From Treponema sp. UBA3662 (GTDB taxonomy: Bacteria; Spirochaetota; Spirochaetia; Treponematales; Treponemataceae): a stretch of DNA of 14,143 nt. Position 1 is the stretch's first letter, and each line of letters begins with the position of its first letter. The position numbers and the translations under genes were made by a program. The notes beneath the pieces were generated by a model. The model did not search any database and was not told where the DNA came from. It saw nothing but the letters and a program-made list of their open reading frames with translations. The stretch spans positions 9,819-23,961 of the forward strand of contig DFJV01000069.1 in assembly GCA_002373205.1 (NCBI GenBank). The letters run 5' to 3'. Below are positions 1-6,468 of this stretch, piece after piece.

Positions 1-35
1 ACCGCTGTCATTACAAAAGCCCACCGCTGTCATTA
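1..35. repeat. Short direct repeat, two copies of ACCGCTGTCATTA
   Basis: The 13-mer ACCGCTGTCATTA occurs at 1-13 and again at 23-35, a 22-nt period. The second copy runs into the palindrome at 33-53. The first copy is not followed by a palindrome and looks like a truncated copy of the same element. The array may continue left of the window. Confidence 0.7.
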
Positions 36-56
36 TCGGGCTTGACCCGATAATCC
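23..56. repeat. Palindromic dispersed-repeat element with CTTGA loop
   Basis: The arms TTATCGGG (33-40) and CCCGATAA (46-53) form a perfect 8-bp stem around the loop CTTGA (41-45), preceded by GTCA and followed by TCC. A sister element with a different stem but the same loop lies at 1324-1344. It sits about 20 nt past the stop of the minus-strand DUF4230 gene and could act as a 3' hairpin for that transcript. No T-run follows in that direction, so it is not called a terminator. Confidence 0.75.
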
Positions 57-71
57 ACCCCAGCCGCAAAA

Positions 72-815
72 TCAAAGCCCAACCTTCACGCTAACAGATT
101 CATACCCCGCACCCTTTATCATGCTCTCCAAAAGCGACTTCACCTTCTTATCCGCATCCTTTTCAATTCCAGAATCCTTTATCTGGGAAAGCTGACTTTC
201 CATTGCGCGCTTAATCTCTTCCATCACTTCCTTGGTGTTCACGCCAACAAAAACACCGTCCTTTTCATCAAACACTTCCTGGCTAAGAAGGGCATTCTCC
301 AAAATCTCCGAACGCGGAACCTTTACAGAAACACTGTTTCCATCGGGACTAATGTTTATTCCAATATCAGAAACATCGCGGATTCCAACACGGATAATTC
401 CCGTGTACTTAACAATGCTGTAGGCCTTGCTCATTCCGCCCACCGCAGATTTTTTTATGCTCACAACATCGTTGTAGGTGTACTTAATCGCAGTAAGCTC
501 CGCAACTTCCTGAATCTGCGAAGAAATCGTAGAATATTTTCTTTCTATCTGAATCTTTGTAAATTTTTTCCAGCCATAGTAAGCGGCAAGAAGGGCAGCA
601 AGCAAAATAAACAGGAAGACAAAAAATTTCACAAGGCGCAAAGTCCCGGCAAAAGAAGAAGCCCTTCCCCTCTCTTCCCGGCCAGCATAGTCGCGCTCAC
701 TTTCCCTGTCTATCCTTCTATATTCATCTGTCTGAAGTGCAAGTTCATTTCTTTCTTCATGCCCGGCCTTTTTTCCCGCACGACCAGCATTTTTCTTCAA
801 AGATTTTTTTTCCAT
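72..815 (-). CDS. Membrane-anchored DUF4230 family protein
   Basis: A 247-aa protein of unknown biochemical function. Residues 1-60 are charged and rich in Lys, Arg and Glu, so probably cytoplasmic. One hydrophobic segment spans about 62-82. The rest (about 95-240) should be periplasmic and matches the DUF4230 pattern: IQEVAELTAIKYTY near 101-114, an I-x-V-G-I-R-D-V-S-D stretch at 141-150, and a short beta element followed by VPRSEIL at 166-172. That layout (early helix with Glu and Tyr, then a glycine-rich strand pair, then a P-x-x-x-I-L helix) is typical of the family. The start at 815 is supported by GGAG eight bases upstream on the minus strand. It is divergent from the secretion operon and separated by about 700 bp, so there is no strong reason to link the two. 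The family assignment is from memory of its motifs. Confidence 0.8.
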   Translation of the reverse strand: MEKKSLKKNAGRAGKKAGHEERNELALQTDEYRRIDRESERDYAGREERGRASSFAGTLRLVKFFVFLFILLAALLAAYYGWKKFTKIQIERKYSTISSQIQEVAELTAIKYTYNDVVSIKKSAVGGMSKAYSIVKYTGIIRVGIRDVSDIGINISPDGNSVSVKVPRSEILENALLSQEVFDEKDGVFVGVNTKEVMEEIKRAMESQLSQIKDSGIEKDADKKVKSLLESMIKGAGYESVSVKVGL

Positions 816-895
816 AAGTCAATCTCCTAAAAAAAATGTATCATAAATTTTCTTTTTATAAAAGCGTATTTCTTCTTAATTTTCTGGACGGAACT

Positions 896-901
896 ATTAT
901 A
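896..901 (-). promoter_or_regulatory. Candidate -10 box for the DUF4230 gene
   Basis: Read on the minus strand this is a perfect TATAAT, about 80 nt upstream of the start codon at 815. No good TTGACA-like box lies 16-18 bp further upstream, so the call rests on the -10 match alone. Confidence 0.35.
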
Positions 902-981
902 CGCTCTACCATTTTACTCTTTGGCTAATTCGACCGCCCATGCCCCTGCGCCACCGCCCTTCCGCCCTTCGGTAACCCTCA

Positions 982-997
982 TCCCGCTTGCGCGGGA
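982..997. repeat. Small GC-rich hairpin
   Basis: TCCCGC (982-987) pairs with GCGGGA (992-997) around TTGC. Together with the preceding ACCCTCA it resembles the GTCATCCCGC...GCGGGA type of dispersed bacterial palindrome. It is the first of several stem-loops between 980 and 1190. Confidence 0.5.
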
Positions 998-1026
998 CTA
1001 AAGGGGCTCCACGGCGGCGTACGTCG

Positions 1027-1058
1027 CCATAGAAAATCCCTCCTTGGATTTTCTATGG
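1027..1058. repeat. 13-bp perfect inverted repeat
   Basis: CCATAGAAAATCC (1027-1039) is the exact reverse complement of 1046-1058, with a 6-nt loop. It immediately precedes a second hairpin at 1061-1085. No T-run follows, so it is not a standard intrinsic terminator. Confidence 0.75.
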
Positions 1059-1228
1059 ATTGCAGAATTGCTATGCAATTCTGCATGGTGCTAACCCGCC
1101 ATCCTTGGCTCGATATTCCTTGGCAAGAACGCCCCATCCATGGATTTTTCCAGGGATTGCAGAAGCGCGTTGCACTTCTGCACGCCACTAAGCCGCCCTC
1201 CATGGCTCTTTATTCCTTGGCAAGAACG
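1041..1228. repeat. Two-copy imperfect tandem repeat, 97-bp period
   Basis: Copy 1 (about 1041-1131) and copy 2 (about 1137-1228) align along their length. The last 74 bp (1058-1131 against 1155-1228) align without gaps and end in the identical 18-mer at 1114-1131 and 1211-1228. Each copy carries a hairpin starting TGCAGAA and ending TTCTGCA: 1061-1085, an 11-bp stem with a 3-nt loop, and 1158-1182, the same with one mismatch. One pair in that stem changes from T-A to G-C between the copies. Nothing in it resembles a transposase or coding sequence. Confidence 0.75.
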
Positions 1229-1323
1229 AAAAATTTGCAAACAGTCTTGTTCTTTCAAGTCTTATGTTTACAAACAAGGAAAAATAAGAATTTGCAAACA
1301 TTCGAGCCTGTGCCAAAAGTGTC

Positions 1324-1344
1324 ATGCCGAACTTGATTCGGCAT
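1324..1344. repeat. Palindromic dispersed-repeat element, second copy
   Basis: ATGCCGAA (1324-1331) and TTCGGCAT (1337-1344) form a perfect 8-bp stem around CTTGA, within the context GTC...CTCC. This is the same architecture, loop and flanks as the element at 33-53, but with a different stem. A decayed third copy may exist at 1369-1382: its 14 bases equal those at 31-39 joined to 45-49, with the intervening 5 nt deleted. Confidence 0.7.
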
Positions 1345-1419
1345 CTCCGAAGCTAGACCAAAACATGCCATTATCGGACCCGCCTGCCAAGTCCAGATTT
1401 TTCCGTATACCTTGTTGCA

Positions 1420-1510
1420 TTTTATTAAAAAAAATTTACGTAAACTTCTACGTTTTTAACTTTTAGCTATGAATATATATATGTAGACCAAAGAAAAAAC
1501 GGAGACAAAA
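1420..1510 (+). promoter_or_regulatory. AT-rich leader and RBS of the secretion operon
   Basis: The last 90 bp before the secretin start are almost all A and T, unlike the GC-rich repeat block upstream, and include TATGAATATATATATG near 1468-1483 as a possible -10 region. I cannot fix a -35 box or a start of transcription. GGAG at 1501-1504 lies six bases before the ATG at 1511 and is a good ribosome binding site. Confidence 0.35.
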
Positions 1511-3613
1511 ATGAAAAAAAGACTCTTAGCAGTTTTATGCCTTGGGCTTGCAGTTGGCAGCGCAACATTCCCAAGCGACCTTTCTGCCCAAACAAAAAAC
1601 CAAACTTCATCAATCGACGGATTTGAATTTGTAAACAAAGACATAGGAGAAATTCTCTACACGGTAAGTATGTACCGGGGAATAGCAATCGTTGCGGACG
1701 ACACGGTAAGCGGCAAGATGACATTCCGCTTTGCAGGCACGTCTTTCGAAAACGCCTTTGACAGCTTTCTAAAAGCCCACCGCCTTTACGTAAACAAAAG
1801 CCCGGACCTGTGGACTGTAAGCAGGGTAAGCATAAGACAAGAAGACGGCACTTTCTTTGCAGACGCAATGGACTGCAAGCCTTCCATGATTGCAGAAAAA
1901 CTGGGAAGCTATTTCGGTACAACGGTAACTTACGAGCAGCTCAGCGACAGCCCAATTTCCCTGCACGCAAGCTTCCGCGGAGAAGACAAAAACCTTGCCC
2001 TAAAAAACATGCTGGAAGCCCTAATCCGCCAGTGCGGAAAAGAATATGTATGCGTGGCAGTTTGCAAAGCAGAAGGGCAAGACACATCCGGCTTCCACAT
2101 AAAGCGAAACCTTGGCACAGGTACTTTGCAAAAAGCAGAAAGCGGACACATTTATATAAGCCGCAACAGCCAGAACCAAAATCTTTTTGACGCAGACATT
2201 CAGGATGCAAGCGCAGGTATCTGTCTGGAAGAGTTATTCTCAAAGGCAGAAAAGCAGTTTTTATTCTCCTGCGACACATCAATTCCCATAAAGAGGCTAA
2301 AGTTCACCGCAAAGAATTTCCAGGAAACTCTCTCCCTCATCTGTTCAACTTGCAACCTTGACTGCACGGAATGCAAGGGAATATTTTATGTAATCCCCCG
2401 CCAGGAAAAGGCAAACCCTGTGCGCGATGCAGGCAAAATATGGAAGAGGCACCAGTTCAAGTATTACCCTTGTGCAAAAGCAGGAAACCTCATCATGCAA
2501 AGGTTCGGCCAGCAGCAGGCCATTGTCATGGAAGAAGAAAATGCCATCCTCTACTTTGCAAAAGAAGAGCTTCACAATTCCATAGAAGAGTTTTCATCAT
2601 CATTCGACACAAAGCAAAACATAAAGCGCATCGAATTGCGCTACATAAAAACCGCAGACTTCTTGGCAGCCCTTCCACCCGGAATAGAGCAGTCCCAAAT
2701 TGTAAAGTCAAAAAGCGACAATGAATTTTTCTTTACAGGAAGCGAAGAACAATACAAGCAGCTAAAAGAAAACCTTAGCCTTATAGATGTAAGCGAAAAG
2801 CGCATCCGCTACGACCTGCTTGTAATGCAGTACCAGTCAACAGACGACTTTTCCTTTGACGCATCGCTTAACGTAAAAAGGCTAGCCCTTGGAGACAGGC
2901 ACAACATGTCAGCGGCACTTGGTTCAGTCCTAAACCTCAACCTTGATGTTGTGGGAGCATTCGGACTAAAGTTTGCATCATCACTTCAAAGCGCAATAAA
3001 CGAAAACCGGGCACAGGTCTTTGCAGACACAACCCTGCACGGCGTAAACGGAGGCACAATAAATTTCAAGAACACAAACACCTACCGCTACCGCGACAAC
3101 AACCTGGATCCAGAAACAGGAAAGCCCGTCTACTCAGGTATCACACGCGAAATTGTTTCCGGCCTTACAATAGACATAACAGGATGGGTAAGCGGAGACG
3201 GAATGATAACAAGCAAGGTTGCCGCATGCGTTTCAAGACAAGGGGCAGACCTTTCTTCCAAAACTGGAAACCCGCCTCCCACAAGCGAAAAGACAATCAC
3301 AACAGAAGTGCTTGGCAAAAGCGGAGAACCTGTAATCCTAAGCGGACTTTTACAAAACGAAGATTCCCTCGTAGAAGAAAGGACTCCCCTGCTCTCAAAA
3401 ATTCCTGTCATAGGCTGGCTCTTCAAGTCCCACAAAAGAACAAAAGAAAACACAGAGCTTGTAATCTATCTTGTTCCCCACTGGGAAAAGAACCAAAAGA
3501 AAGCAAAAGCACCTTCAGCAAAACAAACAACAAACCCATCTGATGAATCAGACAAAGAATTCAGCGCAAGGGTATTGAACAAATTCATTTTCTCAACCCC
3601 AAAGGAGCTTTAA
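1511..3613 (+). CDS. gspD: Type II secretion-like outer-membrane secretin
   Basis: A 700-aa secretin, the subunit of a ring-shaped outer-membrane gate. Residues 1-26 are a Sec signal peptide, cut after LSA. The periplasmic part appears to hold an STN/N0-like module (about 35-104), a second one (about 224-298), and one or two KH-like secretin-N modules (about 314-365 and 373-445; note IELRYIKTADFLAALP and FFFTGSEEQYKQL). The beta-barrel domain covers about 446-656 and ends in the family signature VILSGLLQNEDS (608-619) ... IPVIGWLF (631-638) ... ELVIYLVP. After it comes a basic, low-complexity linker and a short amphipathic end, EFSARVLNKFIF, about where T2SS secretins carry the S-domain that binds a pilotin. 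It is first in the operon and the next gene starts directly after its TAA. The N-terminal modules are divergent, so PilQ-like or competence secretins are alternatives; the pseudopilin downstream favours T2SS. Confidence 0.92.
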   Translation: MKKRLLAVLCLGLAVGSATFPSDLSAQTKNQTSSIDGFEFVNKDIGEILYTVSMYRGIAIVADDTVSGKMTFRFAGTSFENAFDSFLKAHRLYVNKSPDLWTVSRVSIRQEDGTFFADAMDCKPSMIAEKLGSYFGTTVTYEQLSDSPISLHASFRGEDKNLALKNMLEALIRQCGKEYVCVAVCKAEGQDTSGFHIKRNLGTGTLQKAESGHIYISRNSQNQNLFDADIQDASAGICLEELFSKAEKQFLFSCDTSIPIKRLKFTAKNFQETLSLICSTCNLDCTECKGIFYVIPRQEKANPVRDAGKIWKRHQFKYYPCAKAGNLIMQRFGQQQAIVMEEENAILYFAKEELHNSIEEFSSSFDTKQNIKRIELRYIKTADFLAALPPGIEQSQIVKSKSDNEFFFTGSEEQYKQLKENLSLIDVSEKRIRYDLLVMQYQSTDDFSFDASLNVKRLALGDRHNMSAALGSVLNLNLDVVGAFGLKFASSLQSAINENRAQVFADTTLHGVNGGTINFKNTNTYRYRDNNLDPETGKPVYSGITREIVSGLTIDITGWVSGDGMITSKVAACVSRQGADLSSKTGNPPPTSEKTITTEVLGKSGEPVILSGLLQNEDSLVEERTPLLSKIPVIGWLFKSHKRTKENTELVIYLVPHWEKNQKKAKAPSAKQTTNPSDESDKEFSARVLNKFIFSTPKEL

Positions 3614-4825
3614 ATGCAGGCTACAAGAACAAACTTTTCACTTTCGCCGGTATTCTGCCTTCACAACGGAACAATCGTACTGGAAGCAAACAAACCGGAA
3701 AACACAATAACCTTCGGCCTCTTGGATTCTTCAAACGAAAAGCTAAAGGAAAGGCTTTGTCACGCAGTCCATTCAAACATTGACTTTGCCGGAAAAAGCT
3801 GCGGAATAAATTTTAGGCAAATCAAAAAGGAAGAGTTCAACTTAAAGCTCTCCAAACTTTTCGAAAAAAAAGACAATTCTCTAAGCACAAATAATTTTTA
3901 TTCTGATGAAGAAGCAAATGAAAGCAAAGACCTTCAGGAAAAAGAAGAAAACGAAGCATCCGCTTTGCTTTCAGGACTAATATTCAGCGCCCAGCACCAG
4001 GGGGCAACAGACATCCACATAGAAGCAGAAGAAGTCCGCTTCCGCATAAAAGGGCTTTTAACAAAATACGCAAGCCTGGAACACAAAAGCAGAGAATCTC
4101 TTGTTCAAAGAATAAAGCTCCTTGCAAAAATGAATGTAGTAGAAAACCGGCGTGGGCAAGACGGGCAGTTCACATTCATGGCAAACAATAACGAAAGCAT
4201 TTTTATCCGCGTATCCTGCCTTCCAAGCGTAGGTGCAAGCGGAGAAAGCGAATCCGTAGTGCTAAGAATTCTGGATTCCTCAAAGACTCCACTTTCACTA
4301 GAAAAACTTGGTTACGACCAAGAACAGATTGAAGAGCTAAAAAAATTATGCCGCCTGCAAAACGGTCTTGTCCTTATATGCGGTCCAACCGGTTCCGGAA
4401 AATCAACCACCGCGGGGGCAATTCTGGAAGAAATAAGAAAGAGCCAATGCGACACAAAAAAAATCATCAGTTTGGAAGACCCGCCGGAATATGTCTTACC
4501 CGGAGTTACACAGGTCAAGGTTCAGCCGGGACACGACATGGACTTTGCAGATGCGCTAAGAAGAGTTTTTAGACAGGACCCGGACGTAATTTTTATTGGA
4601 GAAATAAGGGACAGCCTTACCGCAAAAGTCGCACTCCAGGCAGCTCTAACAGGCCACCTTGTCTTTGCAACCCTGCACACAGGAAGCATCTCCCAGGCAA
4701 AGCTTAGACTCATAAATCTTGGCGAAAGTTCTTCTTTAGTAGAAGAAGTCATAAAAGGAATCATTTCGCAAAGACTGGTCAATGGAAAATTAGAGGCAGA
4801 AATAGAGGTTTCAAATGGCAAATAA
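3614..4825 (+). CDS. gspE: Secretion assembly ATPase (GspE/PilB family), short C-terminus
   Basis: A 403-aa cytoplasmic ATPase that powers pseudopilus assembly. Residues 1-85 resemble the T2SSE N-terminal domain (TITFGLLDSSNEKL then FRQIKKEEF). An acidic linker follows at about 88-118. The N2 domain has the DIHIE motif (133-137) and RVSCLPSVGASGE. The core has Walker A GPTGSGKST (257-265), an Asp box (SLEDPPEY), Walker B ending in IGEIRD with Glu330, and the His box TGHLVFATLHT. The protein stops soon after IISQRLV, so the cysteine-rich zinc module and C-terminal arm normally found there in GspE are absent (403 aa against about 500). No frameshift is apparent, because gspF begins inside the last 11 bases. 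The ATG directly abuts the gspD stop, implying translational coupling. Confidence 0.93.
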   Translation: MQATRTNFSLSPVFCLHNGTIVLEANKPENTITFGLLDSSNEKLKERLCHAVHSNIDFAGKSCGINFRQIKKEEFNLKLSKLFEKKDNSLSTNNFYSDEEANESKDLQEKEENEASALLSGLIFSAQHQGATDIHIEAEEVRFRIKGLLTKYASLEHKSRESLVQRIKLLAKMNVVENRRGQDGQFTFMANNNESIFIRVSCLPSVGASGESESVVLRILDSSKTPLSLEKLGYDQEQIEELKKLCRLQNGLVLICGPTGSGKSTTAGAILEEIRKSQCDTKKIISLEDPPEYVLPGVTQVKVQPGHDMDFADALRRVFRQDPDVIFIGEIRDSLTAKVALQAALTGHLVFATLHTGSISQAKLRLINLGESSSLVEEVIKGIISQRLVNGKLEAEIEVSNGK

Positions 4826-5756
4826 GAACAGATTTTTGTTTGTAAAAATTCTCAATTCTCTTTTGGAATCAGACATAGCACTTTCAAAAGCCCTTTGCAT
4901 AATTCAAAAGATGAAGTCGGCAAAAAAAGCCGTACGCAAGGCCGCAGAAGAAATAGAGCTTTACCTGCAGCAGGGTTCCTTGCTTTCCGTAGCCTTACAA
5001 AAATGTTCCGCAATAGAATTCAATTCAATATACGGAGCATTTGTTTCCTGTGCACAAAGCGGAGGCAGCATAAAAAAAGTATTCACCTTTTTATACCTTA
5101 GGGAATACGGACTAAGGCAAAAAAAGCAAAAGCTTATCTATTCAATAATCTACCCTGTCTTTGTAACGCTCGTAGCAATGACAGGCTGCATTCTTCTTAT
5201 GACATTCGGAAAAAACATCATTACAAACATAAGCGGAAAATTTGACTTTGACTTATACAAACAAAATGCAGTAAAAGGCTGCATAAGCGCAAACTTATTC
5301 CTAGTCGCATGCATCATTGCTTTCTGCCTTGCAATAAAAAATCTTTTTTCAAGGGAGGAATACGTTGATTCATTCAAGATACTAAACTTCCTTACTGCAT
5401 CCGGAGTTGATTTTTACAACGCACTAAAAACATCTCTTCTTGCGGCAAAAGAAAACAAAAAACTAAAGAAGCAAATAATTCTTGCCCTTTGCGACCTGGA
5501 GCATGGACACAAGGCATCAAAGGCATGCCAAAGATTCGGGGAAGAATTTCTTTTGCAAATAGAACTTGCAGAACAGTCAGGACAGGCAGACAAGGCACTA
5601 AATTCAATTTGCGAAAGCCTAGAAAAGAAAAATGAAGAGTGGTCAAAAGTCTTTATGCAAATGACGGAACCACTTTCCATGACTGCACTTGCAATTTACA
5701 TAACGCTCTTATTAAAGACGGTTGTTATGCCGGCTTTGTTTGAATATGGAATCTAA
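4815..5756 (+). CDS. gspF: Inner-membrane platform protein (GspF/PilC family)
   Basis: A 313-aa polytopic membrane protein on which the assembly ATPase acts. It has the duplicated T2SSF layout. The first cytoplasmic helical domain (about 5-107) has SDIALSKAL (19-27) and AFVSCAQSGGSIKKVF (75-90). Two membrane segments follow at about 108-130 and 158-176. The second domain (about 185-285) has the matching GVDFYNAL (197-204) and IELAEQSGQADKAL (249-262), and the last membrane segment is at about 287-306. These pairs correspond to the family's SGxPLxxAL and GExxGxLxxxL motifs. It is about 90 residues shorter than classical GspF, mainly at the N-terminus. It overlaps gspE by 11 nt, and the start is preceded by GAGG in the gspE coding sequence. 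Confidence 0.9.
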   Translation: MANKNRFLFVKILNSLLESDIALSKALCIIQKMKSAKKAVRKAAEEIELYLQQGSLLSVALQKCSAIEFNSIYGAFVSCAQSGGSIKKVFTFLYLREYGLRQKKQKLIYSIIYPVFVTLVAMTGCILLMTFGKNIITNISGKFDFDLYKQNAVKGCISANLFLVACIIAFCLAIKNLFSREEYVDSFKILNFLTASGVDFYNALKTSLLAAKENKKLKKQIILALCDLEHGHKASKACQRFGEEFLLQIELAEQSGQADKALNSICESLEKKNEEWSKVFMQMTEPLSMTALAIYITLLLKTVVMPALFEYGI

Positions 5757-5777
5757 CTGATATTTTACGGAGGATTT

Positions 5778-6281
5778 ATGAAAAAAATCAGAACAAAAAA
5801 ACGGGGGTATCCAAATGGAAAAGATCCTAGGCAGGGCAATTATTGCAGCGGTTTTACATTCATTGAAACGCTTGCGGTACTTGCAATCGGAGCGCTTCTT
5901 TCTGCAGGAGCAGGAATCTCGGCAGCACGCATCATGGAACTTGCAAGGGAAACATCTGCCAGGCAAACGCTTGAGCATTATAAAGCGGCAATGCAATCCT
6001 ACTACCTGGACTGTGGCAGTTTTCCCACAACAGAGCAGGGGCTTGCGGCGCTGTGGACAAAACCCACTCTTGTTCCCGTCCCACAAAACTGGAACGGCCC
6101 TTACTTGGACAAGGAAGTCAAACCCGACCCTTGGGGAAATGACTACGTGTACATCAAAAACGGAAGCGCAACCTTTCCGTCGGACTGTCCGCAAAACTTA
6201 CCCTATGCCGTCATCTGTTACGGAGCAGACGGAGTAGCAGGAGGAGAAGGTGAAAACGCTGACATCGTTTCTTATAAATAG
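5778..6281 (+). CDS. gspG: Major pseudopilin GspG
   Basis: A 167-aa prepilin, the main subunit of the T2SS pseudopilus. The class III signal is clear: a basic leader, cleavage after Gly25, then FTFIE with the conserved Glu at mature position 5 (residue 30) and a hydrophobic helix to about residue 50. The leader of 25 residues is longer than the usual 6-8, and no in-frame internal start exists, so 5778 (GGAGG at 5769-5773) stands. The globular domain has GSFPTTEQGLAAL, the D-P-W-G-N-D-Y-x-Y element, and near the end GADGVAGGEGENADI, the GspG calcium-binding loop. That loop separates T2SS major pseudopilins from ordinary type IV pilins. Maturation needs a prepilin peptidase, which is not encoded here. 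The gap to gspF is 21 nt, and the next gene begins inside its 3' end. Confidence 0.95.
   Translation: MKKIRTKKRGYPNGKDPRQGNYCSGFTFIETLAVLAIGALLSAGAGISAARIMELARETSARQTLEHYKAAMQSYYLDCGSFPTTEQGLAALWTKPTLVPVPQNWNGPYLDKEVKPDPWGNDYVYIKNGSATFPSDCPQNLPYAVICYGADGVAGGEGENADIVSYK
6239..6246 (+). promoter_or_regulatory. RBS embedded in the gspG Ca-loop codons
   Basis: AGGAGGAG at 6239-6246 lies three bases before a GTG at 6250. It is made of the gspG codons GCA-GGA-GGA-GAA for Ala-Gly-Gly-Glu of the calcium loop. It decides the start of the following gene and implies coupled translation. Confidence 0.7.
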
Positions 6282-6468
6282 GCTAAAAAGAAAGAGCGAA
6301 GGGCACATCATAATCCTTACGCTAATAATCCTTTGTTCACTTTCTTTTGTATGCGCAGGAATTTGTGCCTGTGTAAATGCCCAGTACAATTCCGCGCTTA
6401 GGCAAAAATATGAATTTTATTCCTACGTGGAAAAAGAAAACAAAGCTGCAAAAGGAAGCATAAAATGA
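6250..6468 (+). CDS. Small single-span protein, pilin-like shape
   Basis: A 72-aa protein starting with GTG and overlapping gspG by 32 nt; a strong RBS supports this start. Residues 1-17 are basic (RLKRKSE). Gly18 precedes one hydrophobic helix (about 19-42, HIIILTLIILCSL...), and about 30 polar residues follow. The basic leader, Gly and hydrophobic helix resemble a prepilin, but position +5 would be Leu23, not Glu; among T2SS pseudopilins GspK is the one that lacks Glu5. There is no room for the large GspK domain, so this would be a stripped-down minor pseudopilin. Equally it could be a small membrane factor of the machine. It has three Cys in or next to the helix. The 4-nt ATGA overlap with the next gene shows it belongs to the operon. 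I do not recognise a named family. Confidence 0.7.
   Translation: MKTLTSFLINRLKRKSEGHIIILTLIILCSLSFVCAGICACVNAQYNSALRQKYEFYSYVEKENKAAKGSIK

Larger units (their letters stand above)
816..1510. other. Long divergent intergenic region, no convincing gene
   Basis: About 695 bp between the divergently transcribed DUF4230 gene and the secretin gene. Its ends are AT-rich and probably hold both promoters. The middle (about 940-1230) is clearly richer in G and C and full of inverted repeats, which are listed separately. The open frames that cross it on both strands lie on the repeats, lack ribosome binding sites and resemble no family I know, so I treat them as non-coding. A short direct repeat, AATTTGCAAACA, occurs at 1232-1243 and 1289-1300. 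Confidence 0.7.

Noticed and set aside
33..53. Intrinsic terminator for the minus-strand DUF4230 gene
   Set aside because: The hairpin is well placed, but no run of T follows it in the direction of transcription, and it matches a dispersed repeat family.
979..1466. Overlapping open frames on both strands (979-1203 minus, 1055-1336 plus, 1140-1466 plus)
   Set aside because: They lie on the hairpin and repeat block, have no ribosome binding sites, and their products are low-quality sequence made of translated repeats.
1467..1922. 151-aa minus-strand frame antisense to the start of the secretin gene
   Set aside because: It is rich in Cys, Arg and Leu with no recognisable domain, and the opposite strand has an unmistakable signal peptide and secretin domains.
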